This document shows, piece after piece, positions 43,390 through 52,084 of a stretch of DNA of 53,315 nt. Position numbers and translations under genes: made by a program. The stretch's first letter is position 1. Every line of letters begins with the position of its first letter. The DNA comes from Coriobacteriales bacterium (GTDB lineage Bacteria > Actinomycetota > Coriobacteriia > Coriobacteriales > UMGS124): assembly GCA_017515595.1 (NCBI GenBank), contig JAFWFL010000038.1, positions 1 to 53,315 on the forward strand, read 5' to 3'. Below the pieces are notes generated by a model. The model worked only from the letters and a program-made list of their open reading frames with translations. It did no database searches and was not told the DNA's origin.

Positions 43390-46011
43390 ATGTCACAAAA
43401 AACCCTGTCCAGGCGAAGCTTTGTGAAGTGGGCATCCATTGCAGGAGCCGCTGCATCTTCAGTCAGCTTCGCCGCAAGCCCCATCCTGGCTATGGCCGAT
43501 GAGGCGCAAGAAAGTGCCGAGGAGTGGAAAACCGCCCCATGCATGTTCAACTGCAGCTGTGGATCATCACGCTGCCTTTTGAAGGTGCGCATGGAAGACG
43601 GCATCCCGGTTGCAATCAAGTCAGACGAGGATCCCGAGGACAACGAGTATTGTCCGCAGCGTCGCGCCTGTGCCCGTGGTAGGTCACAGATCAGCAACGT
43701 ATTCTCACCCGCGCGCGTTAAGTATCCCATGAAGCGCAAGAACTGGAGCCCCGACGCTCCTAACGGCGAACTGCGCGGTATTGACGAGTGGGAGCGCATC
43801 AGCTGGGATGAAGCGCTTGACATCGTAGCCGAGCAAATCAAAAAAACCGTTGACGAGTATGGCAGCAAGGGCATTCTTGCCGCTGCATACAGCGACATTG
43901 GCGATACCTACTTTGATCCGGTGATTTGTCTGCTTAACGTTTTGGGCGGCGCACTTCACCATGAGACCGGTACGGTATCTATGGGCTCCTGGCCTGCAGT
44001 TGAGCTCTACATGACCGGCGGTTATTACAGCAACACTGATAGCCTCTCGGCCGCAAAGTCCGAGCTCCATGTTCACTTTGGCAACAACTGGGTAGCCAAC
44101 AAGTCAGGCAACACCCCCTATTACATGGACTACGCGCGCGAGCAGGGCGGCAAGTGGATTATCATCGAACCCTGGCTCAACCAGACCGCTGAGATGATTG
44201 CTGACGAGTGGATTCCCGTACGTCCCGGCACCGACACCGCTCTTTGCCTGGGCATTATGTACCACTGGATCGAGAATGGCCTGTATGACCAGGAGTTCCT
44301 CGACAAGTACTGCGTTGGTTTTGACGCAGAGCACATGCCTGAGGGTGCAAACCCCGAGGACAACTTTAAGGACTATGTTCTTGGCACCTATGACGGCGAG
44401 CCTAAGACTCCCGAGTGGGCAGCAGCCATTTGCGGTACCCCCGCAGACGTTATCCGTAGCTTTGCCGAGGAAATCGCCGCAGCTAAGACTGTTGACTTCT
44501 TTGCCGGCCAGTCAACCACCAAGATTCCGGCGGGCGAGATGTTTGCCCAGGTATTCTACACCATGGCCTTCATGAAGGGCGGCCTTGGCACCGAGGGTAA
44601 CTCCGTTGCTTGGGTAGGCAGGGCAGAGGGCATCTCAATGTTGCCGTTTGTTCTCGCCGGCGACGCTTCCAACGGCTTCCAGCTGAACCCGTTGAACCCG
44701 CTTACTCCTGACGCATCGGCAGGCGGCATCCCCAACTTCCTCGCACTCACCAATGAGAACTGGGACCGTCCTGACTACACCGAGCTCTGGCAGAGCATTC
44801 TTGACGGTGCTTATGGCCGCGACTGCTGGCCGGGCGGCAAGAAGCCTATGAACGTGCATCAGATTTACTCGGGCGGCTATGAGAACTCACTCAACTCCGT
44901 ACCGAATGCCAATGCCGGTATCAAAGCATACCGCAGCATGGACTTCACCTGGGCTCTCCAGCCTTGGTTCAACGCATCGTGCAAGTACAGCGATGTTGTT
45001 CTTCCCGCAGCTCCCTGGTGGGAGAAGGGCGAGCTTGCCTGGACAGGCGACTCCTCAACCGTATACTGGGCTGACCGCATTATTGACCCCATGTATGAGG
45101 CTATGCCCGAGAGCTACGTGGCAGAAGAGCTGGCCAAGCGCCTGGGTATTGATCCCAAGCTCGTGAACACCATGACTGATTCTGAGCGTACCTACTGCTC
45201 AATCGCCGGTGCTTTGGAGCTTACTGACCGCTCGGCTATGGCTTTCGCGCCGCTCTTTACCATTACACAAGAGGATCTCGACGAACTTGGCATCACGGTA
45301 GGCGGTCCGCAAGAGGGAATTACCTCATTTGCCGAGTTCAAGAAGAAGGGTTACTACAAGCATCAGCGTTCCGAGGGCGACAAGGTCGCTGCTCCGCAGT
45401 TTGAGCTCTTCCGCCAGGATCCCGAGGCCTTCCCCGTGGCAACCGCCTCAGGTAAGCTTGAGATTTATTGCAAGACTCTCGCCGACGTTATCAACGCGTG
45501 CGGTTATTCCACCATCAGCCCCATTGGCAAGTGGCAAATTGGCGACCCTGAGCAAGGTCAGGGCACCCAAACCGACGAGTATCCGCTCCTTCTCTGGACA
45601 CCTCATTCACTGCGTCGCGCCCACACGGTCAACGACAACGTATTCTCTCTGCGCGAGGCCTTCCCGCAGTGCTGCTTCATGAGCACCTACGACGCACAGA
45701 AGCTTGGCATCGAGAACGGCGATACCGTGCTTATGACAAGCCCGTATGGCCAGGTTCTGCGCTATGCCAAGGTACTGCCTACCGTTGTACCCGGCGCTGT
45801 TGCAATGCAGGACGGCGCATGGATTAACATCGACGAGGCTACCGGAATCGACCTCGGCGGCGATCCGAACATTCTCCAGGCTCCCAAGGCTTCCGGCCAG
45901 GCATCTCAGTCATGGACCGGCACCCTGGTAAGGGTCGAGAAGTACACAGGCGATCTCAAGCTGATGCCCGACAAAGAGACACCTCTCGTCCTGCCGGTTG
46001 GCATCGAGTAA
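43390..46011 (+). CDS. Molybdopterin oxidoreductase, DMSO reductase family, Tat-exported; locus 3
   Basis: 873 residues. Tat motif SRRSFVKW at 7-14, cleavage likely after ILAMA near 35. Cysteines at 51, 55, 57, 62, 88 and 94; a set of four of them holds FS0, though the spacing differs from loci 1 and 2. Molybdopterin regions: VHFGNNWVANKSG, WIIIEPWLNQTAEM, VLPAAPWWEKGE, and a C-terminal GDTVLMTSPYGQVLRYAKV domain. It is longer than the other two and clearly a separate subgroup. Operon with the b-haem protein, FeS subunit and TorD. Substrate unknown. Confidence 0.94.
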   Translation: MSQKTLSRRSFVKWASIAGAAASSVSFAASPILAMADEAQESAEEWKTAPCMFNCSCGSSRCLLKVRMEDGIPVAIKSDEDPEDNEYCPQRRACARGRSQISNVFSPARVKYPMKRKNWSPDAPNGELRGIDEWERISWDEALDIVAEQIKKTVDEYGSKGILAAAYSDIGDTYFDPVICLLNVLGGALHHETGTVSMGSWPAVELYMTGGYYSNTDSLSAAKSELHVHFGNNWVANKSGNTPYYMDYAREQGGKWIIIEPWLNQTAEMIADEWIPVRPGTDTALCLGIMYHWIENGLYDQEFLDKYCVGFDAEHMPEGANPEDNFKDYVLGTYDGEPKTPEWAAAICGTPADVIRSFAEEIAAAKTVDFFAGQSTTKIPAGEMFAQVFYTMAFMKGGLGTEGNSVAWVGRAEGISMLPFVLAGDASNGFQLNPLNPLTPDASAGGIPNFLALTNENWDRPDYTELWQSILDGAYGRDCWPGGKKPMNVHQIYSGGYENSLNSVPNANAGIKAYRSMDFTWALQPWFNASCKYSDVVLPAAPWWEKGELAWTGDSSTVYWADRIIDPMYEAMPESYVAEELAKRLGIDPKLVNTMTDSERTYCSIAGALELTDRSAMAFAPLFTITQEDLDELGITVGGPQEGITSFAEFKKKGYYKHQRSEGDKVAAPQFELFRQDPEAFPVATASGKLEIYCKTLADVINACGYSTISPIGKWQIGDPEQGQGTQTDEYPLLLWTPHSLRRAHTVNDNVFSLREAFPQCCFMSTYDAQKLGIENGDTVLMTSPYGQVLRYAKVLPTVVPGAVAMQDGAWINIDEATGIDLGGDPNILQAPKASGQASQSWTGTLVRVEKYTGDLKLMPDKETPLVLPVGIE

Positions 46012-46029
46012 CAGAAGGGGGTATCTAAC

Positions 46030-46659
46030 ATGGCACAGTATGCATTTTATTTCAACGCCAACAAGTGCACCGGTTGTAAAACCTGCCAGGTGGCGTGCAA
46101 GGAGACCTATCATCTCCCCATTAAGAACCTCTGGCGCCGCGTTTACAACTATGTAGGCGGCGACTGGAGTGTTGACGAGGAGGCCGGGACCTTCTCGCCC
46201 AACGGCGTCTTTGGCTATTTTGTATCGGCCGCGTGCAACCACTGCGCAGCGCCTGCTTGCGTAGAGAACTGCCCGGTTGGCGCTATGCAGAAGGATCCTG
46301 AGACCGGTATTGTCTTTGTGGACCAGGAACTCTGCATTGGCTGCCAAACCTGCGTCAACGTTTGCCCCTACGGCGCTCCTTCATTCCTTGAAGAAGAGCT
46401 TAAGTCAAGCAAGTGCGATATGTGCAAAGCCAAGGTAGACGCAGGCGAGAAGCCCGTGTGCGTTGCAGCATGCCCCATGCGTGCACTCGACTTTGGCGAC
46501 CGCGACGAGCTCATCGCCAAATACGGCGAAGGCGACATTGAGATTGAGCCGCTGCCCAAGAACGTCACCGGTGCAACCACCATCATCACTCCTCATCGCA
46601 ATGCCCAGAAGTCCGGCGAAGGAACCGGCTACTGCGTAAGCCTGCCTGAAGAGATATAA
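46030..46659 (+). CDS. Four-cluster ferredoxin subunit of molybdoenzyme 3
   Basis: 209 residues with CTGCKTCQVACK, CNHCAAPACVENCP, CIGCQTCVNVCP and CDMCKAKV...CVAACP, four [4Fe-4S] cluster sites. It follows the catalytic gene by 18 bp. It links the b-haem membrane protein to the catalytic subunit in the inferred chain. Confidence 0.94.
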   Translation: MAQYAFYFNANKCTGCKTCQVACKETYHLPIKNLWRRVYNYVGGDWSVDEEAGTFSPNGVFGYFVSAACNHCAAPACVENCPVGAMQKDPETGIVFVDQELCIGCQTCVNVCPYGAPSFLEEELKSSKCDMCKAKVDAGEKPVCVAACPMRALDFGDRDELIAKYGEGDIEIEPLPKNVTGATTIITPHRNAQKSGEGTGYCVSLPEEI

Positions 46660-46667
46660 TAAATTAA

Positions 46668-46707
46668 GCACAGCGCCGGTCTCAGCGACTGATGACCGGC
46701 GCTGTGC
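46668..46707 (+). terminator. Hairpin between FeS and chaperone genes
   Basis: GCACAGCGCCGGT / ACCGGCGCTGTGC perfect 13-bp stem, then CTTATTT. Like locus 2, the chaperone gene is set off by a terminator, which would lower its expression. Confidence 0.8.
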
Positions 46708-46738
46708 CTTATTTGGGTACGCAATTTTGGAGGTATTG

Positions 46739-47422
46739 ATGGAGAAGCCAACCGCAGAAGACATACTGGCCGCTCAAGTCTCGTTTGAGTTTGTGGCAGC
46801 TCTTGTTCATGACGAGCCCACAACAGACATGCTGAATACGCTTCGCGAAGAAAGCGCTTTGGACGAAGCGCCGTTTGGCAATGAAAACGAGAATGTGAAG
46901 CGCGGTCTTGCACTTATGCGCGGTTGGCTCGCCACCAACATCGAAGAAGCTGCAGACCATGAACTTGCCGGAGAATGGCTCGACCTTCTCATTGGCCGCG
47001 GAGAGCCCAAAGCCCCCTGTTGGGAGTCATACTACACCGAACCTGACCGCAGGCTTTACAGCCAAAACTCCATCGATATCAAGAAAGCTTTTAGAGAGCA
47101 CGGAGCTCAGCTGCAAACAAGCGAAAACGAGCCCGTTGACCATCTGGGAATACTCCTTCGGTTTGTTGCCTTCCTTATGGCACAAGAGATCAATGCTCTG
47201 AACACCGAAAATCATGAGCAAGCCGAGTGGTACGCAAAGTCTCAGAAAGAGTTCCTAAGCACACACGTCCTCCCCTGGCTCTCGTCCTGGTTTACCAACG
47301 TCCAACGCAGCACCAAGAATGATTTCTACCTCGGCGTATCCTACCTCCTCTTTGGCATAGTCCAATCCTACGTAGAACGCTTTGGCATCTACTACTACTC
47401 AACCCGGGATGTGTTTGAATAA
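46739..47422 (+). CDS. TorD/DmsD-family chaperone for molybdoenzyme 3
   Basis: 227 residues from ATG 46739, GGAGG five bases upstream. Helical throughout; YTEPDRRLYSQNSID is at the position of the TorD hinge and LPWLSSWFTNVQRS and YLGVSYLLFGIVQSY are family-like. It presumably guards the Tat signal of the 43390 enzyme. It differs strongly from the chaperone at 36580, fitting the partner specificity known for this family. Confidence 0.87.
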   Translation: MEKPTAEDILAAQVSFEFVAALVHDEPTTDMLNTLREESALDEAPFGNENENVKRGLALMRGWLATNIEEAADHELAGEWLDLLIGRGEPKAPCWESYYTEPDRRLYSQNSIDIKKAFREHGAQLQTSENEPVDHLGILLRFVAFLMAQEINALNTENHEQAEWYAKSQKEFLSTHVLPWLSSWFTNVQRSTKNDFYLGVSYLLFGIVQSYVERFGIYYYSTRDVFE

Positions 47423-47447
47423 AAGAACGAAAAGAACGAGGGAATGG

Positions 47448-48635
47448 TTACGACCGCAGCATGAATTTTCTTGCGATGCTGATACCAATCTTATAGGGAA
47501 CCGGGCGCAGGGCTGCATCTGCTTCTTTGAGTTTTTCTCGGATAGGAATACTTTGCGGACAATGGCGTTCGCATGCGCCGCAGCCTACACATTGGGTTGC
47601 GAAAGCAGGTTCTTTGCGAAAAGCAACCATTTGCATATATTCAATACGGGCGCCGTGTTTACTCTCGGCATACATCTGGTTGTAGTATTTAAAGGCGCTG
47701 GGGATGTCGACTCCCTTGGGACAGGGCATACAGTATGAGCATCCGGTACAGCCCACACGCTCTGTTTCTGCAAAACAGGCTTTTATCTGGTCAATAACCT
47801 GCTGAGCTTCAGGACGGAGGCTTCCCGGCTCAGAGGCAGATGCTATGCGGCAGTTCTCCTCGACCATGTCAAGCGAGTTCATGCCGCTTAACACGCAGGT
47901 CACCTCGGGCTGGTTCCACAGCCATCTCAACGCATATTCAGCTGCGCTGTATCCAAGCGGGTTTTGAGCGATAATCTGCTTGGCCTTATTGGGCAAACGG
48001 TCTACGAGCTTGCCGCCGCGTAATGGTTCCATGATGATAACGGGAATACCTTTTTGAACTGCGCCTTCAAGTCCCTTGCGACCGGCTTGGGAGTGCTCGT
48101 CAACATAGTTGTACTGAATCTGGCAAAAGTCCCAGTCATATGCCTCAAGTACGGGCAAAAACTGGGCGGTGTTCCCGTGGAATGAAAAACCTATATTGCG
48201 AATTTGTCCGGTTGCCTTCTTTTGGGCAATCCATTCTTCTATACCAAGCTTTTGGAGCTTTTGCCACTGAGAGATGTCGGTGATCATATGCATAAGGTAA
48301 TAATCAACGCGGTCCGTACGCAGACGCGCGAGCTGCTCGTTAAAAATCCGGTCTATCGCGGCATGATTGCTCACCATATAAGGCGGGAGCTTTGTCGCAA
48401 CCTTTACCTGGTCGCGCACGTTGTTCTTCTCAAGTATCTCGCCCAGGAGAGCCTCGCTTCCCGGGTAGATATATGCCGTATCAAAATAATTGACTCCGGC
48501 CTCTATGGCACGCATGATCTCGCCCTCAGCCTTTACCAGGTCAATGCCTGCTCCCTTGCGTGAGAACCGCATGCACCCATATCCCAGAATAGAAATCCTC
48601 TCCCCATGCCTGTCTTCTCGGTATAACATAGACAT
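47448..48635 (-). CDS. Aldo/keto reductase with C-terminal ferredoxin domain
   Basis: 395 residues. The TIM-barrel AKR part shows ILGYGCMRF, the catalytic FDTAYIYPGSE (Asp and Tyr), VATKLP (Lys) and a His in YYLMHMI. The C-terminal 100 residues add two [4Fe-4S] sites: CTGCSYCMPCPKG and CVGCGACERHCPQ. Such FeS-AKR proteins are common in anaerobes, with unknown substrates. It is convergent with locus 3, with only 25 bp between them. GAGGAGA precedes the start. Confidence 0.92.
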   Translation of the reverse strand: MSMLYREDRHGERISILGYGCMRFSRKGAGIDLVKAEGEIMRAIEAGVNYFDTAYIYPGSEALLGEILEKNNVRDQVKVATKLPPYMVSNHAAIDRIFNEQLARLRTDRVDYYLMHMITDISQWQKLQKLGIEEWIAQKKATGQIRNIGFSFHGNTAQFLPVLEAYDWDFCQIQYNYVDEHSQAGRKGLEGAVQKGIPVIIMEPLRGGKLVDRLPNKAKQIIAQNPLGYSAAEYALRWLWNQPEVTCVLSGMNSLDMVEENCRIASASEPGSLRPEAQQVIDQIKACFAETERVGCTGCSYCMPCPKGVDIPSAFKYYNQMYAESKHGARIEYMQMVAFRKEPAFATQCVGCGACERHCPQSIPIREKLKEADAALRPVPYKIGISIARKFMLRS

Positions 48636-48767
48636 CTCTCTCCTCTGAATATCTGCCTACATTATTTTACCATGGCTTTACCTGGTATCTTTAATTCTTT
48701 GATACTCCATGAAACGTATTTTGATGAACCTGCAAGGGCTTCTTGGCCAGATAATTCAATACTGTAA

Positions 48768-49187
48768 TTACTTCAAGCTGAACGGGTTTATACATCTAAC
48801 GCTGAGTAGTGCAAAATCTTTTGTATTTCTGGTCACAACAATGAGACCTGAGACCTGTGCAGTTGCGGCGATCATAATGTCTTGAATGCCAATGTTGTTT
48901 CCGCCTGACCAGGCCTGTACTCTTAATGTGCTGCATACTTGCGCTTCTTGTAAACCAAATACCAAGATGCGGTGCGCGTATTGTGCGCTGATTGCCTGAA
49001 TTGCTGCCAGAATTGCGTCTTTTCTCTGGCCATTTGGCATGCGTTTTGCTCCGTAAAGCATTTCCTCTATTGTTATGGCGCTTATGAAAGACTCATTTAT
49101 AACACTCTGAAGCCAAGCAACAACAGCTAAATCAGGCTTTTTTAATAATGGCTCTGAAAGCACGTTGGTATCTATAAGGTATGCCAT
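48768..49187 (-). CDS. PIN-domain toxin (VapC/FitB-like)
   Basis: 139 residues: MAYLIDTNVLSEPLLKKPD gives the first Asp, FISAITIEEMLYGAKRM the Glu, and GIQDIMIAATAQVSGLIVVT with TKDF the last acidic residues. It is the standard VapC/FitB length. It follows its antitoxin by 8 bp with AGGTGG before the ATG. The 3' part was duplicated at 51856. Confidence 0.9.
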   Translation of the reverse strand: MAYLIDTNVLSEPLLKKPDLAVVAWLQSVINESFISAITIEEMLYGAKRMPNGQRKDAILAAIQAISAQYAHRILVFGLQEAQVCSTLRVQAWSGGNNIGIQDIMIAATAQVSGLIVVTRNTKDFALLSVRCINPFSLK

Positions 49188-49195
49188 ACACCCAC

Positions 49196-49426
49196 CTACT
49201 CAAAGCTGAAGTCCCTGCCTGGTTCGCGGCTTGGAATAACAAAGTCATCGCCTTCTACTTTGCCCGCTTCCAGAAGAATATCAATGATGGAATTCGTCTG
49301 CGGCATATAATGCTGTTTAATTGTTGACAAAAGCTCGGCCTGTACAGACCAGCCCTTCTTTTTGGCTTCTGCTGCAATAGCCTGCTTGGTAGCTTCATCC
49401 ACATTTCTAATAAGCACTTGTGACAT
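49196..49426 (-). CDS. FitA-like antitoxin
   Basis: 76 residues from ATG 49426 (GTG 49432 also possible, GGGAG upstream). MSQVLIRNVDEATKQAIAAE and WSVQAELLSTIKQ form the FitA/Arc ribbon-helix-helix. The tail DFVIPSREPGRDFSFE would bind the PIN toxin. Upstream palindromes are likely its operator. Confidence 0.88.
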   Translation of the reverse strand: MSQVLIRNVDEATKQAIAAEAKKKGWSVQAELLSTIKQHYMPQTNSIIDILLEAGKVEGDDFVIPSREPGRDFSFE

Positions 49427-49457
49427 TGCCACTCAACTCCCAAATATGCAAACAACT

Positions 49458-49476
49458 AGTGATATCACTGATATCA
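49458..49476 (-). promoter_or_regulatory. Operator palindromes of the FitA/PIN module
   Basis: AGTGATATCACT (perfect) followed at once by TGATATCA (perfect), about 30-50 bp before the antitoxin start. Confidence 0.6.
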
Positions 49477-49709
49477 TAAATCAGCACTCGTTCGCTGTCA
49501 ACCATTGACTGTGCCTTTGTAAGACTTTCACTACATGCCGAGACTAAGTATACGAGCAGCATAACCGCAAGCACAATTGTTGAATATAACTACTCTGTTG
49601 GATATAATTCTATGGTGAACAAGGAAAGATAAGTAGTGTCAGCAAGTATCCAATCCTCATATGATAGGTTTCGAGACTTGTAAGACAAGGTGCTCGAGAG
49701 GATTATTTC

Positions 49710-50309
49710 GTGATTTGGTTTACGGCAGATACGCATTTTGGGCATCAGAATATCATTGCTGCGTGCAAACGTCCTTGGGAAACCGCAGATCAAATGAATG
49801 AGGGGCTCATTGCCAATATCAATAATCTTGTTATGCCTTATGATACGCTCTATATTCTGGGCGACTTCTCTTACCGTCTTCCTCGGGAAAATGCTGCTGC
49901 TTTGCGCTCTCAAATACATTGTAAGCATGTGCATTTGGTAAACGGCAATCACGACAAAAACTGGGATGATTACCCGGGTGACCCAAATGGTGGCCGTGTG
50001 TTCGAAAGTGCTCAAGACTATCTTGAGCTAAAGCTCGAGGGAGGCCGTAAATTGGTTTGTTTTCACTATCCTCTCCTCGAATGGGCAAGTGCCTACCGTG
50101 ACGCTATTCATGTGCACGGACACATCCACAGCCTGGGCTCAGCTTACAACGAGCAAAACCGTGCTCAGGGATATTACCGCTACGACGTTGGAGTCGATGC
50201 AAACAACTACTATCCCGTAGCTCTCGATGACATTGTTTCTTTCTTTAATGGTGTTACAAGCGCCTTTGTCTCGACCGGAAGATCAGACTATAAACTGCCT
50301 GCAGAATAA
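49710..50309 (+). CDS. Calcineurin-like phosphoesterase
   Basis: 199 residues from GTG 49710, with GAGAGGA upstream. Metal-binding motifs are complete: FTADTHFGH, ILGDFS, VNGNHDK, CFHYPL and HVHGHIHS. It is cytoplasmic, without signal. The family includes phosphodiesterases such as YfcE, often broad in specificity. It stands alone. It is distinct from the Tat-exported enzyme at 28364. Confidence 0.92.
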   Translation: MIWFTADTHFGHQNIIAACKRPWETADQMNEGLIANINNLVMPYDTLYILGDFSYRLPRENAAALRSQIHCKHVHLVNGNHDKNWDDYPGDPNGGRVFESAQDYLELKLEGGRKLVCFHYPLLEWASAYRDAIHVHGHIHSLGSAYNEQNRAQGYYRYDVGVDANNYYPVALDDIVSFFNGVTSAFVSTGRSDYKLPAE

Positions 50310-50335
50310 CTCAAGGCAGCGCTGGAAATACTTAA

Positions 50336-50415
50336 GGCGCAAAATATAGATTTACTAAGGCGTAATTTAATATTTATAATTGGCGTAAAATACTGAATGA
50401 TAAGAGCGTAAAATA
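50336..50415 (+). promoter_or_regulatory. Four iteron-like repeats, exact 23-bp period, before third DUF4143 ATPase
   Basis: GGCGCAAAATA (50336), GGCGTAATTTA (50359), GGCGTAAAATA (50382) and AGCGTAAAATA (50405) start exactly 23 bp apart. They end 38 bp before the start codon. Likely operator array. Confidence 0.7.
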
Positions 50416-50453
50416 TGGTTCGTTACAAGTATCATACTCCGAGAGGTTATATT

Positions 50454-51752
50454 ATGCGGCAACCAGAACACACCCTTACACCATCTGGCTATGTACACAG
50501 ATTGGTTGAGAGCCGGCTCGATACGCTTATGCATGGGTTTGGATGTGTTGAGATTACCGGACCAAAATGGTGTGGTAAGACATGGACCGCGCTTTCCCGG
50601 TGTGCAAGCGTCACACATCTCGATAAACGGTCAGATCGAGAGGCAGCCTTGGTTGATCCGGATCTCGCTTTAGTTGGAGATGCGCCGCATCTGGTTGATG
50701 AATGGCAAGAGGTACCGGAGGTTTGGGATGCAACAAGACGCTTTATTGATAACTCTGGTAACAAGCGTGGTTTATTCTTGCTTACCGGGTCTACCAATCT
50801 CAAGAAAGAAGACAGGGAGAAGGTACATCATTCAGGTACCGGTCGCATTGCGCATATTGTTATGAGGCCTATGTGTCTTGCAGAAACAGGCGATTCATCA
50901 GCTGGAATCAGTTTTAAAGATTTGCTAGAGGGAACAGCATTGACTCCCATGAAATCAAATGCTGAAATCTATGATATAGCCAGATGGTGCTGTCGCGGAG
51001 GTTGGCCTGCAAACCTTGGGCTTAAAGACAACATTGCTTTGGAAACAGCCAATCAATATGTACAATCAGTAGTAAATATTAATGTAGTTGATGAGGGGTA
51101 TTCTCCTGAGACCGCTTTATCTCTTATGAGAGCACTGGCCATAAATGCAAGTCAAGCGGTTACCTATAAAACATTGTCACAAGATATGGGGCGCGGAAAC
51201 AACGGAATTGACCCTGGCACAATCGTATCTTATCTTGATTTCTTTGAGAGGCTTTACCTTACCGAATCGCTGTACGGTTGGGAGCCGCCTATGCGGTCAA
51301 AAGCGCGCGTGCGAGTAAAACCCAAGCGCTATTTTGTTGATCCGTCACTTGCTGCAGCGCTTCTTTTTGCTACACCAACGCGCTTAGTACACGATATGCA
51401 AACGCTGGGCCTTCTCTTTGAAAACCTCGTGATACGTGATTTGCGGGTGTTTCTTTCCACATATAGCGGTATTGGAAATAGCATTTATTATTACCGTGAT
51501 GAAAAAGGTTTGGAAGTCGATGCTATCGTTGAATACGCCGGTCGTTGGGCAGGCATTGAGATAAAGTTAAGCGACACAAAAGCAGATGAAGCAGCCGCAA
51601 ACCTCATAAGACTCAGAAATAAAGTCTTAAACAATGCGGCGCATCAAAACAATGAACCTGCATTTTTGGCTGTCATTGTCGGAAAAGGCAGTATGGCTTA
51701 CCAACGCCAAGACGGTGTGCTCATTGTCCCGGCATCACTCTTAGGAGCATAA
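50454..51752 (+). CDS. AAA+ ATP-binding protein with DUF4143 C-terminus (third of three)
   Basis: 432 residues from ATG 50454 with GAGAGG upstream; the frame opens 13 codons earlier inside the repeat array. Walker A GPKWCGKTW near residue 36, Walker B-like HLVDEWQEVP near 82, LFLLTGSTNLK near 105. The end has the nuclease-like GLEVDAIVEYAGRWAGIEIK with conserved Asp, Glu and Lys. The role of the family is unknown. All three copies here are mutually diverged. Confidence 0.87.
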   Translation: MRQPEHTLTPSGYVHRLVESRLDTLMHGFGCVEITGPKWCGKTWTALSRCASVTHLDKRSDREAALVDPDLALVGDAPHLVDEWQEVPEVWDATRRFIDNSGNKRGLFLLTGSTNLKKEDREKVHHSGTGRIAHIVMRPMCLAETGDSSAGISFKDLLEGTALTPMKSNAEIYDIARWCCRGGWPANLGLKDNIALETANQYVQSVVNINVVDEGYSPETALSLMRALAINASQAVTYKTLSQDMGRGNNGIDPGTIVSYLDFFERLYLTESLYGWEPPMRSKARVRVKPKRYFVDPSLAAALLFATPTRLVHDMQTLGLLFENLVIRDLRVFLSTYSGIGNSIYYYRDEKGLEVDAIVEYAGRWAGIEIKLSDTKADEAAANLIRLRNKVLNNAAHQNNEPAFLAVIVGKGSMAYQRQDGVLIVPASLLGA

Positions 51753-51855
51753 GCACAATAGCAGAACACAGGAGAACGATGGAACCGTTCCCTCGTTCCT
51801 AATACTGCCTTTAGATTATACAAGGGCTTCTCGGCCAGATAATTCAATGCTGTAA

Positions 51856-52024
51856 TTACTTCAAGCTGAACGGGTTTAAACATCTAACACTGAGTGGTGC
51901 AAAATCTTTTGTATTTCTGGTTACAACAATGAGACCTGAGACCTGCGCAGTTGCAGCGATCATAATGTCTTGAATGCCAATGTTGTTTCAGCCTGACCAG
52001 GCTTGTTCCCTTAATGTGCTGCAT
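51856..52024 (-). pseudogene. PIN toxin 3' fragment, duplicate of 48768 region
   Basis: 51822-52024 repeats 48734-48936 with a few changes: the REP-like AAGGGCTTCTCGGCC, spacer and the last ~55 codons of the PIN gene including the stop. The copy breaks off after GCTGCATAC. Confidence 0.85.
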
Positions 52025-52084
52025 ACATCCATGCCCGTTCACCGTCAATCCCTGTTACTGCACGTGCCAGCTTTTTCTCCCTCA

